Made by a program: the position numbers and the translations under genes. Below the pieces are notes generated by a model. That model was not told the origin of the DNA and searched no databases. It worked only from the letters and a program-made list of their open reading frames with translations. This document shows, one piece after another, positions 18,242-26,965 of a stretch of 64,000 nucleotides of DNA (position 1 is the stretch's first letter; each line of letters begins with the position of its first letter). Source of the DNA: Verrucomicrobiota bacterium (GTDB taxonomy: Bacteria > Verrucomicrobiota > Verrucomicrobiia > Limisphaerales > JADJPG01); the NCBI GenBank assembly GCA_016713365.1, contig JADJPG010000001.1, positions 186,001 through 250,000 on the forward strand. The letters are read 5' to 3'.

Positions 18242-19045
18242 TTAGCTGAGGAGCCGCAGGGCGGATTGCGGAGTTGCGTTGGCCTGCGCCAACATCGCCG
18301 TGCCTGCCTGGACGAGGATGTTGTAACGGGCGAATTGAGTACTTTCTTCGGCCACATCGACGTCCTTGATGCGGCTGTTCGCGGCGCTGAGGTTGTCGCG
18401 CAGAACTCCCAACTGTTCATTGGTGTAGTTCAAGCGGGCAATGTTCGCACCGAGGTTGGCGCGATCTTCGGCCAGCTGGGTGATCGCAGATTTCACTGCT
18501 GTCAGGGCACTCGCCGCACTGGTCGTGCTGGTGACGGCCAACGAGTTGAGCGCCGTGTACTCGGACGCGCCGAGGTCCACCGCGTTCATCGCAAACGTAT
18601 TGCCGTCGCTGTCTTCCGTGACATTCAACGTCGATCCAGAGAACAAGCTGACGCCGTTGAAGTCCTTGTCAGCGACGTTGCTGATGTAGTCGTCCAGCTT
18701 CTGGAACTCAGCGTCATACAGCGTGCGGTCCGCGTCCGACTTGGTCACATCCTGTGACAAGATGGAAAGTTCCGACATACGGTCGAGCGCCTTCGCCACC
18801 TTGCCCAGGAATCCGTCCTGAGTCTGGGTGAAGGAGATCGCACTGCCGACGTTGTTCTTGGTGGCACCGATACGATTGATTTGTGCATCAAATCGCATGG
18901 AAACCGCCAAACCGGCAGCGTCATCTTCTGGAGAAATAATCTTCGAACCAGAGGACAAACGTGCCAGCGACTTGCTGAGCATTGAGGACGATTCCGAGAG
19001 CAAGCGGGAGCTGCTCTGGGCCGATACGTTAGTATTAATAACCAT
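18242..19045 (-). CDS. fliC: Flagellin
   Basis: This short 267-residue flagellin has both conserved ends: an N-terminal D0/D1 (MVINTNVSAQSS, LARLSSGSKI, EDDAAGLAVSMR) and a C-terminal D1/D0 (ANLGANIARLNYTNEQL, RIKDVDVAEESTQFARYNIL, TPQSALRLL). The central variable region is only about 60 residues, so the subunit is near minimal. A good ribosome-binding site (GGAAGG, complement of 19051-19056) precedes the ATG. It is the first gene of the leftward cluster and is followed by a hairpin terminator, consistent with high-level separate expression. Confidence 0.97.
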   Translation of the reverse strand: MVINTNVSAQSSSRLLSESSSMLSKSLARLSSGSKIISPEDDAAGLAVSMRFDAQINRIGATKNNVGSAISFTQTQDGFLGKVAKALDRMSELSILSQDVTKSDADRTLYDAEFQKLDDYISNVADKDFNGVSLFSGSTLNVTEDSDGNTFAMNAVDLGASEYTALNSLAVTSTTSAASALTAVKSAITQLAEDRANLGANIARLNYTNEQLGVLRDNLSAANSRIKDVDVAEESTQFARYNILVQAGTAMLAQANATPQSALRLLS

Positions 19046-19064
19046 ACAATCCTTCCGTAGATTA

Positions 19065-19081
19065 CCCTTCGGAGAGAAGGG
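19065..19081 (-). promoter_or_regulatory. Stem-loop in the flagellin leader
   Basis: On the minus strand CCCTTC-TCTCC-GAAGGG forms a 6-bp hairpin 20 bases ahead of the flagellin start and just upstream of its ribosome-binding site. It could stabilise the mRNA or modulate translation; no known leader family was recognised. Confidence 0.3.
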
Positions 19082-19101
19082 CTTTCAGTTAACGACATCC
19101 A

Positions 19102-19117
19102 TGCCGCTCGCAGGCCA
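19102..19117 (-). promoter_or_regulatory. Possible sigma-54 promoter of flagellin
   Basis: The minus strand reads TGGCCTG-CGAG-CGGCA, with the essential GG and GC of a -24/-12 promoter at exact spacing. Transcription would begin near 19091, giving a leader of about 46 bases. The -12 element lacks the usual TT, and no sigma-54 activator was seen in this window, so this is tentative. Confidence 0.28.
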
Positions 19118-19253
19118 TTAAAAATGGGCGCCCGCGTCTTTCCCCGCCAGCTTTAGTGGCTGCTGGCTGCCAGTGTCTTTCGACTCATATACCATCGGCA
19201 CAACTACGGATTGGTTTAGCAGTAATCTCCACCACAGCTGACATCGCCGCAGA

Positions 19254-20936
19254 TTGCGTATTGCCTTGGTCGACACGGTTCACTACGCATTACGCATTAC
19301 GAACTGCATCAGCCATATCCGCAGAGCGGCCGGCCGCATCACGCGGCGGGTTCTCCCGCTGATTTTCGCGATGGGTTGCCTCTCCTGCTCGCAACAAGAG
19401 CCACGCGCGGATCTCGTGATCGCCAACGGCGCTGAGCCTGGGTCGCTGGATCCGGCCACCTCCAAAGGACTTGAAGAACTGCGGATCGTCATGGCCCTGT
19501 GGGAAGGCTTGATGCGAGTCGACCCGAAAACCGCCCTGCCCATTCCAGGACTCGCCGAACGCCACGAAGTTTCGCCCGATGGCAAGGTCTACACATTTTA
19601 TCTCCGGGCCAACGCCACATGGTCGACTGGCCAGCGCATCACCGCCCACGATTTTGTTTACTCGTGGCGCCGCGTCCTCGACCCGGTGACCGCCAGCGAG
19701 TATGCCGGCCAGCTTTTTTACCTGAAGAACGCCGAGGCTTACTTCAACCGCACGCTCAAGGATCCCAATGAACTGGGCGTGCGAGCACTGGACGATTCCA
19801 CTCTCCGGGTCGAGCTCACTAATCCGACTCCTTTTTTTCTCGGCTTGTGCGCCTTTCAAACCTTGTCTGTCGTTCCGCGCGACGTTGTCGAAAAGCACGG
19901 CGACGATTGGATGCGTGTCCGGCCACTGCCGGTCAGCGGGCCGTATCAGCTCGAACGCTGGAGCCTCAATGATCGCGTGCGCCTCCGCGCCAATCCTCAC
20001 TATTGGGACGCAACGAATACCCATTGCCAGGTCGTGGATCTCCTGCCGATCCGCAGTGCGAGCACGGCATTCAACCTGTATGAACGCGGCGGTCTCGACA
20101 TCATTTGGGACAAGGAGCTGATCCCTTCGGAGTTGTTTCCCATCCTGCGCCCACGGTCGGATTTTCACAGCTTCAACTACCTCGGGACGTACTTCTTGCG
20201 GTTCAACACCACCCGCAAGCCTCTCGATGATCCGCGCGTTCGCCGGGCGTTGACCATGTGCATCGACAAGCAGCGTCTCGTCGACAAGATCCTCAAGACT
20301 GGCGAAGTCATCGGCTCCCACTTCGTGCCGCCCGGCACTGCAAACTGTCGCTCGCCGGAAGGTCTCGCCTTTGACCCGGAAGGAGCGCGTCAGTTGTTGA
20401 AGGAAGCGGGCTATCCCAATGGTCAAGGGATGCGGCCCATTGAATACTTGTTCGAGTCCGTTTCGGGCGGCGGCTCAGTGCATTCCAAGATCGGCGTGGA
20501 ACTCCAGCAGATGTGGCAACGCGAACTCGGCATCAAGGTCGAGCTGCGGCAGATGGAAAAGCAGGTTTACCTCGCGGCCCAGCGCTCGCTCGATTACGAC
20601 GTGAGCCGCAGCACCTGGATTGGCGACTACAATGATCCGAACACCTTCCTCGACCTGTTCCGGTCGAACAACGGCAACAATCGCACCGGCTGGAAGAATC
20701 AGCCCTACGACGACCTCATGGATCAAGCGAGCGTCCTGACCGATCTGGATCAACGCGCCAACCTGTTGCGCCAGGCGGAATCCATTCTCGTCCGCGACGA
20801 AGCGCCCATCGCTCCGCTCTATTTCTACAGTGGCTTCAACTACCACAACCCGGACCGCATTTCGGGCATCCACGGGAATGTGCTCGATTCGCATCCGATC
20901 AACGCGATCCGTGTCAGGAAGGAACCAGCCCGGTAA
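19254..20936 (+). CDS. Oligopeptide ABC transporter substrate-binding protein (OppA/DppA type)
   Basis: This is a family-5 extracellular solute-binding protein. A basic stretch and a hydrophobic run (RVLPLIFAMG) lead to Cys residues in MGCLSCS, one of which is probably the lipidated residue. The mature part has the family signature around ANGAEPGSLDPATSKG and a WSLNDRVRLRANPHYWD segment near the hinge. It delivers peptides to the two permeases encoded next. The start is uncertain: the only upstream start codon in frame is TTG 19254, while ATG 19371 would remove the signal peptide. No ATPase gene follows; the tRNA gene comes next. Confidence 0.9.
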   Translation: MRIALVDTVHYALRITNCISHIRRAAGRITRRVLPLIFAMGCLSCSQQEPRADLVIANGAEPGSLDPATSKGLEELRIVMALWEGLMRVDPKTALPIPGLAERHEVSPDGKVYTFYLRANATWSTGQRITAHDFVYSWRRVLDPVTASEYAGQLFYLKNAEAYFNRTLKDPNELGVRALDDSTLRVELTNPTPFFLGLCAFQTLSVVPRDVVEKHGDDWMRVRPLPVSGPYQLERWSLNDRVRLRANPHYWDATNTHCQVVDLLPIRSASTAFNLYERGGLDIIWDKELIPSELFPILRPRSDFHSFNYLGTYFLRFNTTRKPLDDPRVRRALTMCIDKQRLVDKILKTGEVIGSHFVPPGTANCRSPEGLAFDPEGARQLLKEAGYPNGQGMRPIEYLFESVSGGGSVHSKIGVELQQMWQRELGIKVELRQMEKQVYLAAQRSLDYDVSRSTWIGDYNDPNTFLDLFRSNNGNNRTGWKNQPYDDLMDQASVLTDLDQRANLLRQAESILVRDEAPIAPLYFYSGFNYHNPDRISGIHGNVLDSHPINAIRVRKEPAR

Positions 20937-20945
20937 TTCGTCGCC

Positions 20946-21860
20946 ATGTTCTTCCTCAAACGCCTTCTCCTCCTAATCCCGCTGCTGCTCGTCATCAGCT
21001 TTCTGGCGTTCATCCTCATGCGGCTCGCGCCCGGCGGACCGTTCGACTCCGACCGCGCTCCAGCCTCACCCGAAATCGAGCGCGCCATTCGCGCCAAGTA
21101 TCGGCTCGACGAGCCCGTGCTGAAACAATACGCCCACTACCTCGGCGATCTTGCGAAAGGCGATCTCGGTCTCTCCACCAAGTATCGCAATCACACCGTC
21201 AACGACATCATCGTCAGCGCCCTGCCCGTCTCCATGACGCTCGGCGGACTCGCCTTCTTCTTCGCGCTGGTACTGGGAATTCCGTGGGGCGTGGTGATGG
21301 CCGTCCAACGCGGGCAATGGGGCGACTACTTCTGGGGCCTGCTTTCGCTCCTCGCCGCGTGCATTCCCGCCCTCGTGATCGGACCCATCCTCGTCCTCAG
21401 TCTCGCCGTGAAAGCCGGATGGTTTCCCGTCGCGCTCTGGGAAAGCCCGCTCCACGTCGTCCTGCCCACGCTCACGCTCGGTCTCCTCTTCGCCGGCAAA
21501 GTCGCGCGCCTCGTCCGCGAGAGCACGACCACCACGCTGCAATCCGAGTTCATCACCGCCGCCCGGGCGAAGGGCCTGAGTGAATCCGAAATCCTCATCA
21601 AACACGCGCTGCGACTCGCCCTGCTGCCCGTCGTTTCATTCTCGGCACCGATGCTGGCCGATTTGCTGACCGGGTCGTTTGTGGTCGAGACGATCTTCCA
21701 AATTCCCGGCCTCGGCGTCTTCTTCGTGAACAGCTCGCTTAACCGCGATTACCCGCTGCTGATGGGTCTCGTGCTGCTCTATGCCGGGATGCTGCTCTTT
21801 CTGAACCTGCTCGCCGACCTGTTGCTGGCGAAGCTGGATCCGCGCGTGAAATACGAATAG
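20946..21860 (+). CDS. Oligopeptide ABC transporter permease (OppB/DppB type)
   Basis: This 304-residue inner-membrane protein has the usual first helix with FILMRLAPGGPF, a periplasmic loop and five further helices. The ABC-permease EAA loop appears as ITAARAKGLSESEILIKHAL (about residues 200-220). It starts 9 bases after the binding-protein gene and its TAG is followed directly by the ATG of the next permease, so all three are one operon. The channel imports peptides bound by the upstream lipoprotein. Confidence 0.95.
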   Translation: MFFLKRLLLLIPLLLVISFLAFILMRLAPGGPFDSDRAPASPEIERAIRAKYRLDEPVLKQYAHYLGDLAKGDLGLSTKYRNHTVNDIIVSALPVSMTLGGLAFFFALVLGIPWGVVMAVQRGQWGDYFWGLLSLLAACIPALVIGPILVLSLAVKAGWFPVALWESPLHVVLPTLTLGLLFAGKVARLVRESTTTTLQSEFITAARAKGLSESEILIKHALRLALLPVVSFSAPMLADLLTGSFVVETIFQIPGLGVFFVNSSLNRDYPLLMGLVLLYAGMLLFLNLLADLLLAKLDPRVKYE

Positions 21861-22760
21861 ATGACTCCGAATCAGCGAGCCTTGATGCGCTTCCGCCGGA
21901 ACAAACCGGCGGTGATCAGCCTTTGCTTCCTCGCGGCTTTGATCCTCCTCGTCGTTCTCTGGCCCTGGGTCGCACCCTACTCTTGGGAAACGATATCCGA
22001 CGCCCAGTTCCAGCCACCCTCGGCAAAGCACTGGTTCGGGACCGACGTGCATGGACGCGACCTGCTCACCCGGGTCATCTTCGGCGCCCGCGTTTCGCTG
22101 CTCGTCGGGGTCGTCGGCGCCGGCGTGGCCTTCGTCATCGGCGTGGCCTGGGGAGCGGTGTCCGGCTACGTCGGCGGCCGGATCGATGGGATGATGATGC
22201 GTTTCGTCGACGTGCTCTATTCCCTGCCGTCGATCATCTTCGTCATCGTGCTGCTCACCACCTTGAAGGAAGGAGCGACCAAGTGGCTGACCAGCACACT
22301 GGGCGCGAAGGCCGCCGCGCAAGCGCCGATGTTGCTCCTCTTCGCCGGACTGGGAGCCGTCTCGTGGCTGACGATGGCGCGCATTGTCCGCGGCCAGGTC
22401 CTCGCTTTGCGCAGCCGGGCTTTCGTGGACGCCAGCCGGTCATTGGGTGCCAGCCACGCGCGCATCATCTGGCGGCACATTCTCCCCAACGTCTGGGGCA
22501 TCGTTATTGTCTACCTCACTCTCACGGTTCCGTCGGTGATTCTCTACGAATCCTTCCTCAGCTACCTCGGGCTTGGCATTCAGCCGCCGATGGCCAGCTG
22601 GGGCTCGCTCGTGGCCGAAGGCGCGGGGCAATTGAACCCCATCCGCATCTATTGGTGGCTCGTGGTTTTCCCATCCGCCATGCTGGTGACGACCCTTCTG
22701 GCCCTGAATTTCCTCGGGGACGGCCTGCGCGACGCCTTCGATCCAAAGGGACAGATCTAG
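21861..22760 (+). CDS. Oligopeptide ABC transporter permease (OppC/DppC type)
   Basis: This 299-residue partner permease has the N-terminal OppC pattern (RFRRNKPAVISL), the HWFGTDVHGRDLLTRV segment typical of this family, six membrane helices and an EAA loop VDASRSLGASHARIIWRHIL. It begins with no gap after the preceding permease stop. The cognate ATPase subunits (OppD/F) are not adjacent and must be encoded elsewhere. Confidence 0.95.
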   Translation: MTPNQRALMRFRRNKPAVISLCFLAALILLVVLWPWVAPYSWETISDAQFQPPSAKHWFGTDVHGRDLLTRVIFGARVSLLVGVVGAGVAFVIGVAWGAVSGYVGGRIDGMMMRFVDVLYSLPSIIFVIVLLTTLKEGATKWLTSTLGAKAAAQAPMLLLFAGLGAVSWLTMARIVRGQVLALRSRAFVDASRSLGASHARIIWRHILPNVWGIVIVYLTLTVPSVILYESFLSYLGLGIQPPMASWGSLVAEGAGQLNPIRIYWWLVVFPSAMLVTTLLALNFLGDGLRDAFDPKGQI

Positions 22761-22833
22761 TTTTCGAAATTAAATCTTGAGCCGCAGACGGCGGTTTGGC
22801 TTAATTCGGTTCCCTTTTTAGCGGGAACATGTT

Positions 22834-22919
22834 GGTAGGTTATCCAAGTGGCTAAAGGGTGCAGACTGTAAATCTGTCGGCTCACGCCTTCGATGGTTCG
22901 AATCCATCACCTACCACCA
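22834..22919 (+). tRNA. tRNA-Tyr (anticodon GTA)
   Basis: Acceptor arms GGTAGGT (22834-22840) and ACCTACC (22909-22915) pair fully. The anticodon stem-loop CAGACTGTAAATCTG presents GTA. A long class-II variable arm follows, and the T-arm is GATGG-TTCGAAT-CCATC. Discriminator A and CCA (22917-22919) are encoded. Upstream, TTGAGC and TTAATT with 18-base spacing could be its promoter. Confidence 0.96.
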
Positions 22920-23206
22920 TCTTCTTCCTCCGACTTCTCTCCCCGCCTTCCACGGGAATCCTTCGACCAGCAATACTTCACGAACGACCCCAACCCCGAG
23001 AAACGATAGCCAGGATCGACGTAATGCTGGATGACATAAAAAGCAAAATAGTAGAACCGACAAAAACACCACACGGTCAGCGCCAGAAGCGCGGCCGTCC
23101 TTAAACTGGGAGACTCGATCAAAATCAGCGCCGCCGACAACCCGCCGAGCACGAGGAACAACCCGCCTTTCAATTTTATCCAGAACGGATCGGTGAGATC
23201 TTTCAT
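22907..23206 (-). CDS. Small membrane protein, unknown function
   Basis: This 99-residue protein from ATG 23206 (MKDLTDPFWIKLKGG) has two hydrophobic helices (about 14-33 and 39-60) with an aromatic patch FCRFYYFAFYVIQHYVD after the second. The tail is short and charged. I do not recognise the family. The gene lies 40 bp downstream of tsaD on the same strand and is probably cotranscribed. Its stop codon lies within the antisense of the tRNA-Tyr acceptor stem, so the two genes overlap tail to tail by 13 bases. Confidence 0.6.
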   Translation of the reverse strand: MKDLTDPFWIKLKGGLFLVLGGLSAALILIESPSLRTAALLALTVWCFCRFYYFAFYVIQHYVDPGYRFSGLGSFVKYCWSKDSRGRRGEKSEEEDGGR

Positions 23207-23246
23207 AGGACAGGCTTCACAAGACAGACCGCCAACGTCAGGCCCT

Positions 23247-24272
23247 TCAACCAATAGACCAACCCGGCTCGATTTCGGCATCCGGCGATGTAGCCGAAAC
23301 TCCCTTCAGCAACTTCCGCTCGGCTAGCACGCCAATCATCGCCGCGTTGTCGGTGCACAGGCTTCGTTCCGCCAGCCGCAAACTCAAGCCCGCGCGACCA
23401 CACTCCTTTTCCAACCCCGCCCGCAGCGATCGGTTGCACGTCACTCCGCCCGACGCCGTCACACACTTCACGTTTAGACGCCTGGCCGCCCGCATCGTCT
23501 TCGTGACCAAAGTCTCGACAATCGCTGCCTGCACGCTGGCGCACAAATCCCGCAGAGCCTTGCCATCTTCGAGCAAGGCAGGATTCTTCTGCAGGAAATA
23601 ACGCACCGACGTCTTCAATCCCGCGAAACTGAAATCATCATTTGCCTCGCGCAGCAACGGGCGCGGGAAATCAAACGCCTTCGCGTTTCCCTCGACCGCC
23701 AGCCGGTCCATCTCCGGCCCGCCCGGATACGGCAGCCCGATTAACTTCGCCACCTTGTCAAAACACTCCCCCGCTGCGTCATCCAAAGTGGAACCCAGAA
23801 CGACGTGCTCCAATTCGGCGCGAACGTGAACAAGCATCGTGTGCCCACCACTGACGATGAGGGATACGTTCGGCTGAAAGCTGCCGAAGTCCGCCGCGGG
23901 CGGATTCCCACAAATCCACGGCGAGTAAAGATGCGCCTCGTGATGGTTCACGCCCACGAACGGTTTTCGCAGGGCAAACGCCATCGCCTGCGCAGCCTTG
24001 AAACCGATCATCAATGCATTCGGAAGACCAGGTCCCTGCGTCGCCGCCACGGCATCCAGCTCCTTTACCGTCACCGCCGCCGCGCGCAACGCCGCTTCCG
24101 TCACCGGCTGCCAGTTCCGTAAATGCTCGCGAGTAGCCAACTCCGGAACCACCCCACCGTACTCCGCGTGGAGCTTGATTTGCGACGACACGACATTGGA
24201 GAGAACCCGACCATTACGAATGACCGCAGCACTCGTTTCATCGCAAGAAGTTTCGACGGCAAGGAGGATCAT
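23247..24272 (-). CDS. tsaD: tRNA N6-adenosine threonylcarbamoyltransferase TsaD
   Basis: This is a full-length TsaD (about 341 residues from ATG 24272) of the ASKHA/Kae1 fold. It opens MILLAVETSCDETS, has the metal-binding NHHEAHLYSPW, the VSGGHTMLVHV phosphate loop and the C-terminal ASGGVTCNRSLR. With TsaB, TsaC and TsaE it makes the t6A37 modification of ANN-decoding tRNAs. An ATG six codons upstream (24290) overlaps the neighbouring gene and is less likely to be used. Confidence 0.95.
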   Translation of the reverse strand: MILLAVETSCDETSAAVIRNGRVLSNVVSSQIKLHAEYGGVVPELATREHLRNWQPVTEAALRAAAVTVKELDAVAATQGPGLPNALMIGFKAAQAMAFALRKPFVGVNHHEAHLYSPWICGNPPAADFGSFQPNVSLIVSGGHTMLVHVRAELEHVVLGSTLDDAAGECFDKVAKLIGLPYPGGPEMDRLAVEGNAKAFDFPRPLLREANDDFSFAGLKTSVRYFLQKNPALLEDGKALRDLCASVQAAIVETLVTKTMRAARRLNVKCVTASGGVTCNRSLRAGLEKECGRAGLSLRLAERSLCTDNAAMIGVLAERKLLKGVSATSPDAEIEPGWSIG

Positions 24273-24282
24273 CGACGAGAGC

Positions 24283-24702
24283 TCAGGCAAAAGGGATCGA
24301 GCGAACGAAGATTCCGATTAGAAGCCGTGTGACCAAACGATAGTATCGGTTGGCGCTAGGCACCAAATCCACCACGCTTTCCAGCCGGTTTGTTTCGCGG
24401 GCAGCCACTCGAAGGAGCGGCTGCCAGCCTTCCGATGCCACAGAGTCGCGGTACTGTACGACATAAGTCTTGTTCGATGACGCATGAAATTCAATTAGTG
24501 CACCGGAAGTATCACTCCCGATCCGGTGGATGCGAAGCTGATTCGCCGAATCATGGGGATCAGTCCCCGCGACAAACTCGTCAGCGTTGCTTAAACCGTC
24601 TCCGTCAGGATCAGCCAAGGCATCAGCGACATCAGTGAGATTCAGTCCGTGAACATTTTCATAAGCATCCGGCAACCCGTCGCCATCGCTGTCCGAAAGC
24701 AC
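24283..24702 (-). CDS. Secreted beta-helix protein, C-terminal calcium-repeat part (frameshifted)
   Basis: This piece holds the end of the large protein upstream. It starts with two thrombospondin type-3-like calcium motifs, DSDGDGLPDAYE and DPDGDGLSNADEF, followed by a beta-rich region (YVVQYRDSVASEGWQPL) typical of Verrucomicrobial surface proteins that end in such tails. The frame joins the upstream piece if one base is removed near 24711-24715. Its stop codon overlaps the region just upstream of tsaD. Confidence 0.75.
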   Translation of the reverse strand: MLSDSDGDGLPDAYENVHGLNLTDVADALADPDGDGLSNADEFVAGTDPHDSANQLRIHRIGSDTSGALIEFHASSNKTYVVQYRDSVASEGWQPLLRVAARETNRLESVVDLVPSANRYYRLVTRLLIGIFVRSIPFA

Positions 24703-26773
24703 AGTCAGTTGCGCGTGAGCTAAGCACGGCTGCGGTCAACGCGTTGGATACGACCACAACATAGCTCGCGTCATGCTGCAGGGGCGGAGTTTTGAAGAAC
24801 GACACTCGCCGGTCCGAAAACTCGGTCGCGACCGTAAGATTGTTGGACCGCCAAACGAACAATAGCGGCAAAGACGCCGTATTCGTTACTCCAATGCTCA
24901 ATGTCACGCTCCGATTAGACGCGACGGTTTGGCTCAACGGCTGTTGAACGATCAAGGGGCGGATGGCGACCACAAGCTTGGCGGTCCGGCTCGTAGTCGC
25001 CCCGAATTCATTGCTTAGGACCAAATCATATAGTCCCGCCTGTTCGGCTCGCACATTCGTGAGAGCAAGCGACAGATTGCTTGCTCCCAAAATGGGCAGC
25101 CCATCATGTCGCCACTGGATGTTCAGCGGCGACATTCCAGTAGCTACAGCAGTAAACGAGGCGTTTGCTCCGAGAAGGACAGTTCGATTCGTCGGATGGT
25201 CAAACACAACCGGCGCAAGGGTCCGAACATGAGTTACCGGGGAAATCATGGAAGTGTTTCCGGCTGCATCAGTCGCCGTCGCCGAGAAATAGCGATTGCT
25301 TAAATCCAGGGCTCCTGAACTCACCGAGAACGAAGCCACGCCGTCGGAGTCTGTTGTCACAAGCGCACGCTCCACAAAACGTTCCGGCATCCCAATGCCA
25401 TTTGTCGCGACCGAAGCACCCGCGAAGAACTCTAAATCGTAGGTGCTCAAGGGGGCGCTGCGAAGGATTCCGTTAATCAGGGTGGCACCATTTGTCGCCA
25501 CCGCTTCGCTAATCTCGGGGTGGTTCTGGCGGTCATTGGCGCCCAAATCGATATCACCCAGATCATTCGTTTGCAGAAACCGACCGATCACAACGGGGGA
25601 AAACACCACCGATGAAATCAGATTGCTACGAATTGCCACTCCGGTGGCCGCACGAACGGAGCCTTCACTGGACACGAACTCTTGAATCCAAATGCCCTCA
25701 CACATGTTTGCCATGAGGTTCCCCTCGATCAGGCAATCCTTGAAAGCAATCGCACCTTCAAACGGAGTCTGGATCAAGACGCCGATATCCTGCTGGATTG
25801 GTGCCAGCAGTGGCGAACTGCCGTCCGCTCCCACGCCAATGTAGTTGCCGCGAATACTGACTCCGGTCGACGTGGAGTAGATATTTATTCCCGCACTCGC
25901 ATTCTCAGATCTGCCCGGAAAATTGGGCCTCGCTACCGCCAAAACATTCCGCCCCGAGTCGGTCGCGGAGCCAATCCGCACCCCGCTGGCGGTACGCACT
26001 GTGATGGCGCTCCAGCCATAAGCCAGCGAGTGCGTTCTACCGCTGGAATCGACCCCGATAAAATTGCCCAGGATCGAAGTATCGCGAACAGTAACAGCAC
26101 CCACTTCCCCGAGTCGGATGGGAGATCCACCGTTCCCAGCGATGACATTCCTATCATCAAGCGCCTCCCCTCCAATGCGATTGCAGCAAATATCAAGTTC
26201 CATACAGCAAACGCCACCCACGCGAACTCCAATGAAATTGCCGAGCAGAACATCCACTGAACCGGGAATCGGCTGTTCATAGCCAAGGAAACATCCGGCC
26301 ACCACATTGCTCGAACTCTGAATCGCGATCGCCGCCGCAAACCGACGCATTCGCAACCCTCGAACCACCGAATCACCGGCCCGAATGACCAATCCATCGA
26401 ATAGTTGCGCCACCCCATCCAACTCCACGAATCGGACGGCATCATCTAAGGTCAACGCAGAATTGGGCCTTGAACCGGGCTGACTGAACCCATCGACCTC
26501 CAACGGATCGTCAATCGTCGGAAGTTGGGTGGTAACTCGAATCACCTGCAGCCCATCGCCCGGAATATCAAACAGGATTCGGTCACGCCCCGGACTCTGA
26601 TTTGCCGCCAGCAGCGCCTCGCGTAAAGATCCAGGTCCTGAGTCATTCGTGGTCACCACTAAGAAATCTGCTCCGGCCGTTGGTAAACGGAGAGTCACAA
26701 ACAGGAACAAGAACATGGGTGCGAGACATGCTCGACCTCGGGTTGAAAGCCACGGGCACAACCTTCTTTTCAT
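24659..26773 (-). CDS. Secreted right-handed beta-helix / Ig-like protein, N-terminal part (frameshifted)
   Basis: ATG 26773 begins a signal peptide (MKRRLCPWL, then a hydrophobic run ending near AGA). The mature protein opens with a CSLREA-like segment (TTNDSGPGSLREALLAAN). It continues as a long parallel beta-helix rich in N-x-I-G-x-D/S turns such as ILGNFIGVDSSG and IRGNYIGVGADG (about residues 90-430). Two Ig-like domains follow (about 480-640). The frame breaks after SNALTAAVLSS; with one base removed it continues into the calcium-repeat tail and gives about 829 residues in all. It is probably an exported or surface carbohydrate- or matrix-binding protein. Confidence 0.8.
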   Translation of the reverse strand: MKRRLCPWLSTRGRACLAPMFLFLFVTLRLPTAGADFLVVTTNDSGPGSLREALLAANQSPGRDRILFDIPGDGLQVIRVTTQLPTIDDPLEVDGFSQPGSRPNSALTLDDAVRFVELDGVAQLFDGLVIRAGDSVVRGLRMRRFAAAIAIQSSSNVVAGCFLGYEQPIPGSVDVLLGNFIGVRVGGVCCMELDICCNRIGGEALDDRNVIAGNGGSPIRLGEVGAVTVRDTSILGNFIGVDSSGRTHSLAYGWSAITVRTASGVRIGSATDSGRNVLAVARPNFPGRSENASAGINIYSTSTGVSIRGNYIGVGADGSSPLLAPIQQDIGVLIQTPFEGAIAFKDCLIEGNLMANMCEGIWIQEFVSSEGSVRAATGVAIRSNLISSVVFSPVVIGRFLQTNDLGDIDLGANDRQNHPEISEAVATNGATLINGILRSAPLSTYDLEFFAGASVATNGIGMPERFVERALVTTDSDGVASFSVSSGALDLSNRYFSATATDAAGNTSMISPVTHVRTLAPVVFDHPTNRTVLLGANASFTAVATGMSPLNIQWRHDGLPILGASNLSLALTNVRAEQAGLYDLVLSNEFGATTSRTAKLVVAIRPLIVQQPLSQTVASNRSVTLSIGVTNTASLPLLFVWRSNNLTVATEFSDRRVSFFKTPPLQHDASYVVVVSNALTAAVLSSRATDCAFGQRWRRVAGCL

Positions 26774-26965
26774 GGCACGCACACTACCAAATCGTCGAGA
26801 CCCTCGCCAACGCTTTCTGATCGATTTCAGAACGCCATCCAGCCGGAAATCAAACTCAGCATTGTAACGATGCAAGGTGTCGCCTCGAATTCGCGCCCGA
26901 AGGCGCCGCCGCCGCTCGGAGCTGACCTTCCCGCTGGGAAAACGAGTAGTCTGAATCAAGACCGC

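Noticed and set aside
19280..19305. Short tandem TACGCAT-like repeat
   Set aside because: Only about two and a half copies of 8 bases; too short to interpret.
22808..22829. Hairpin GTTCCC...GGGAAC before tRNA-Tyr as a terminator of the transporter operon
   Set aside because: Its T-run lies in the loop, not after the stem, so it does not fit an intrinsic terminator; it may just be leader structure.
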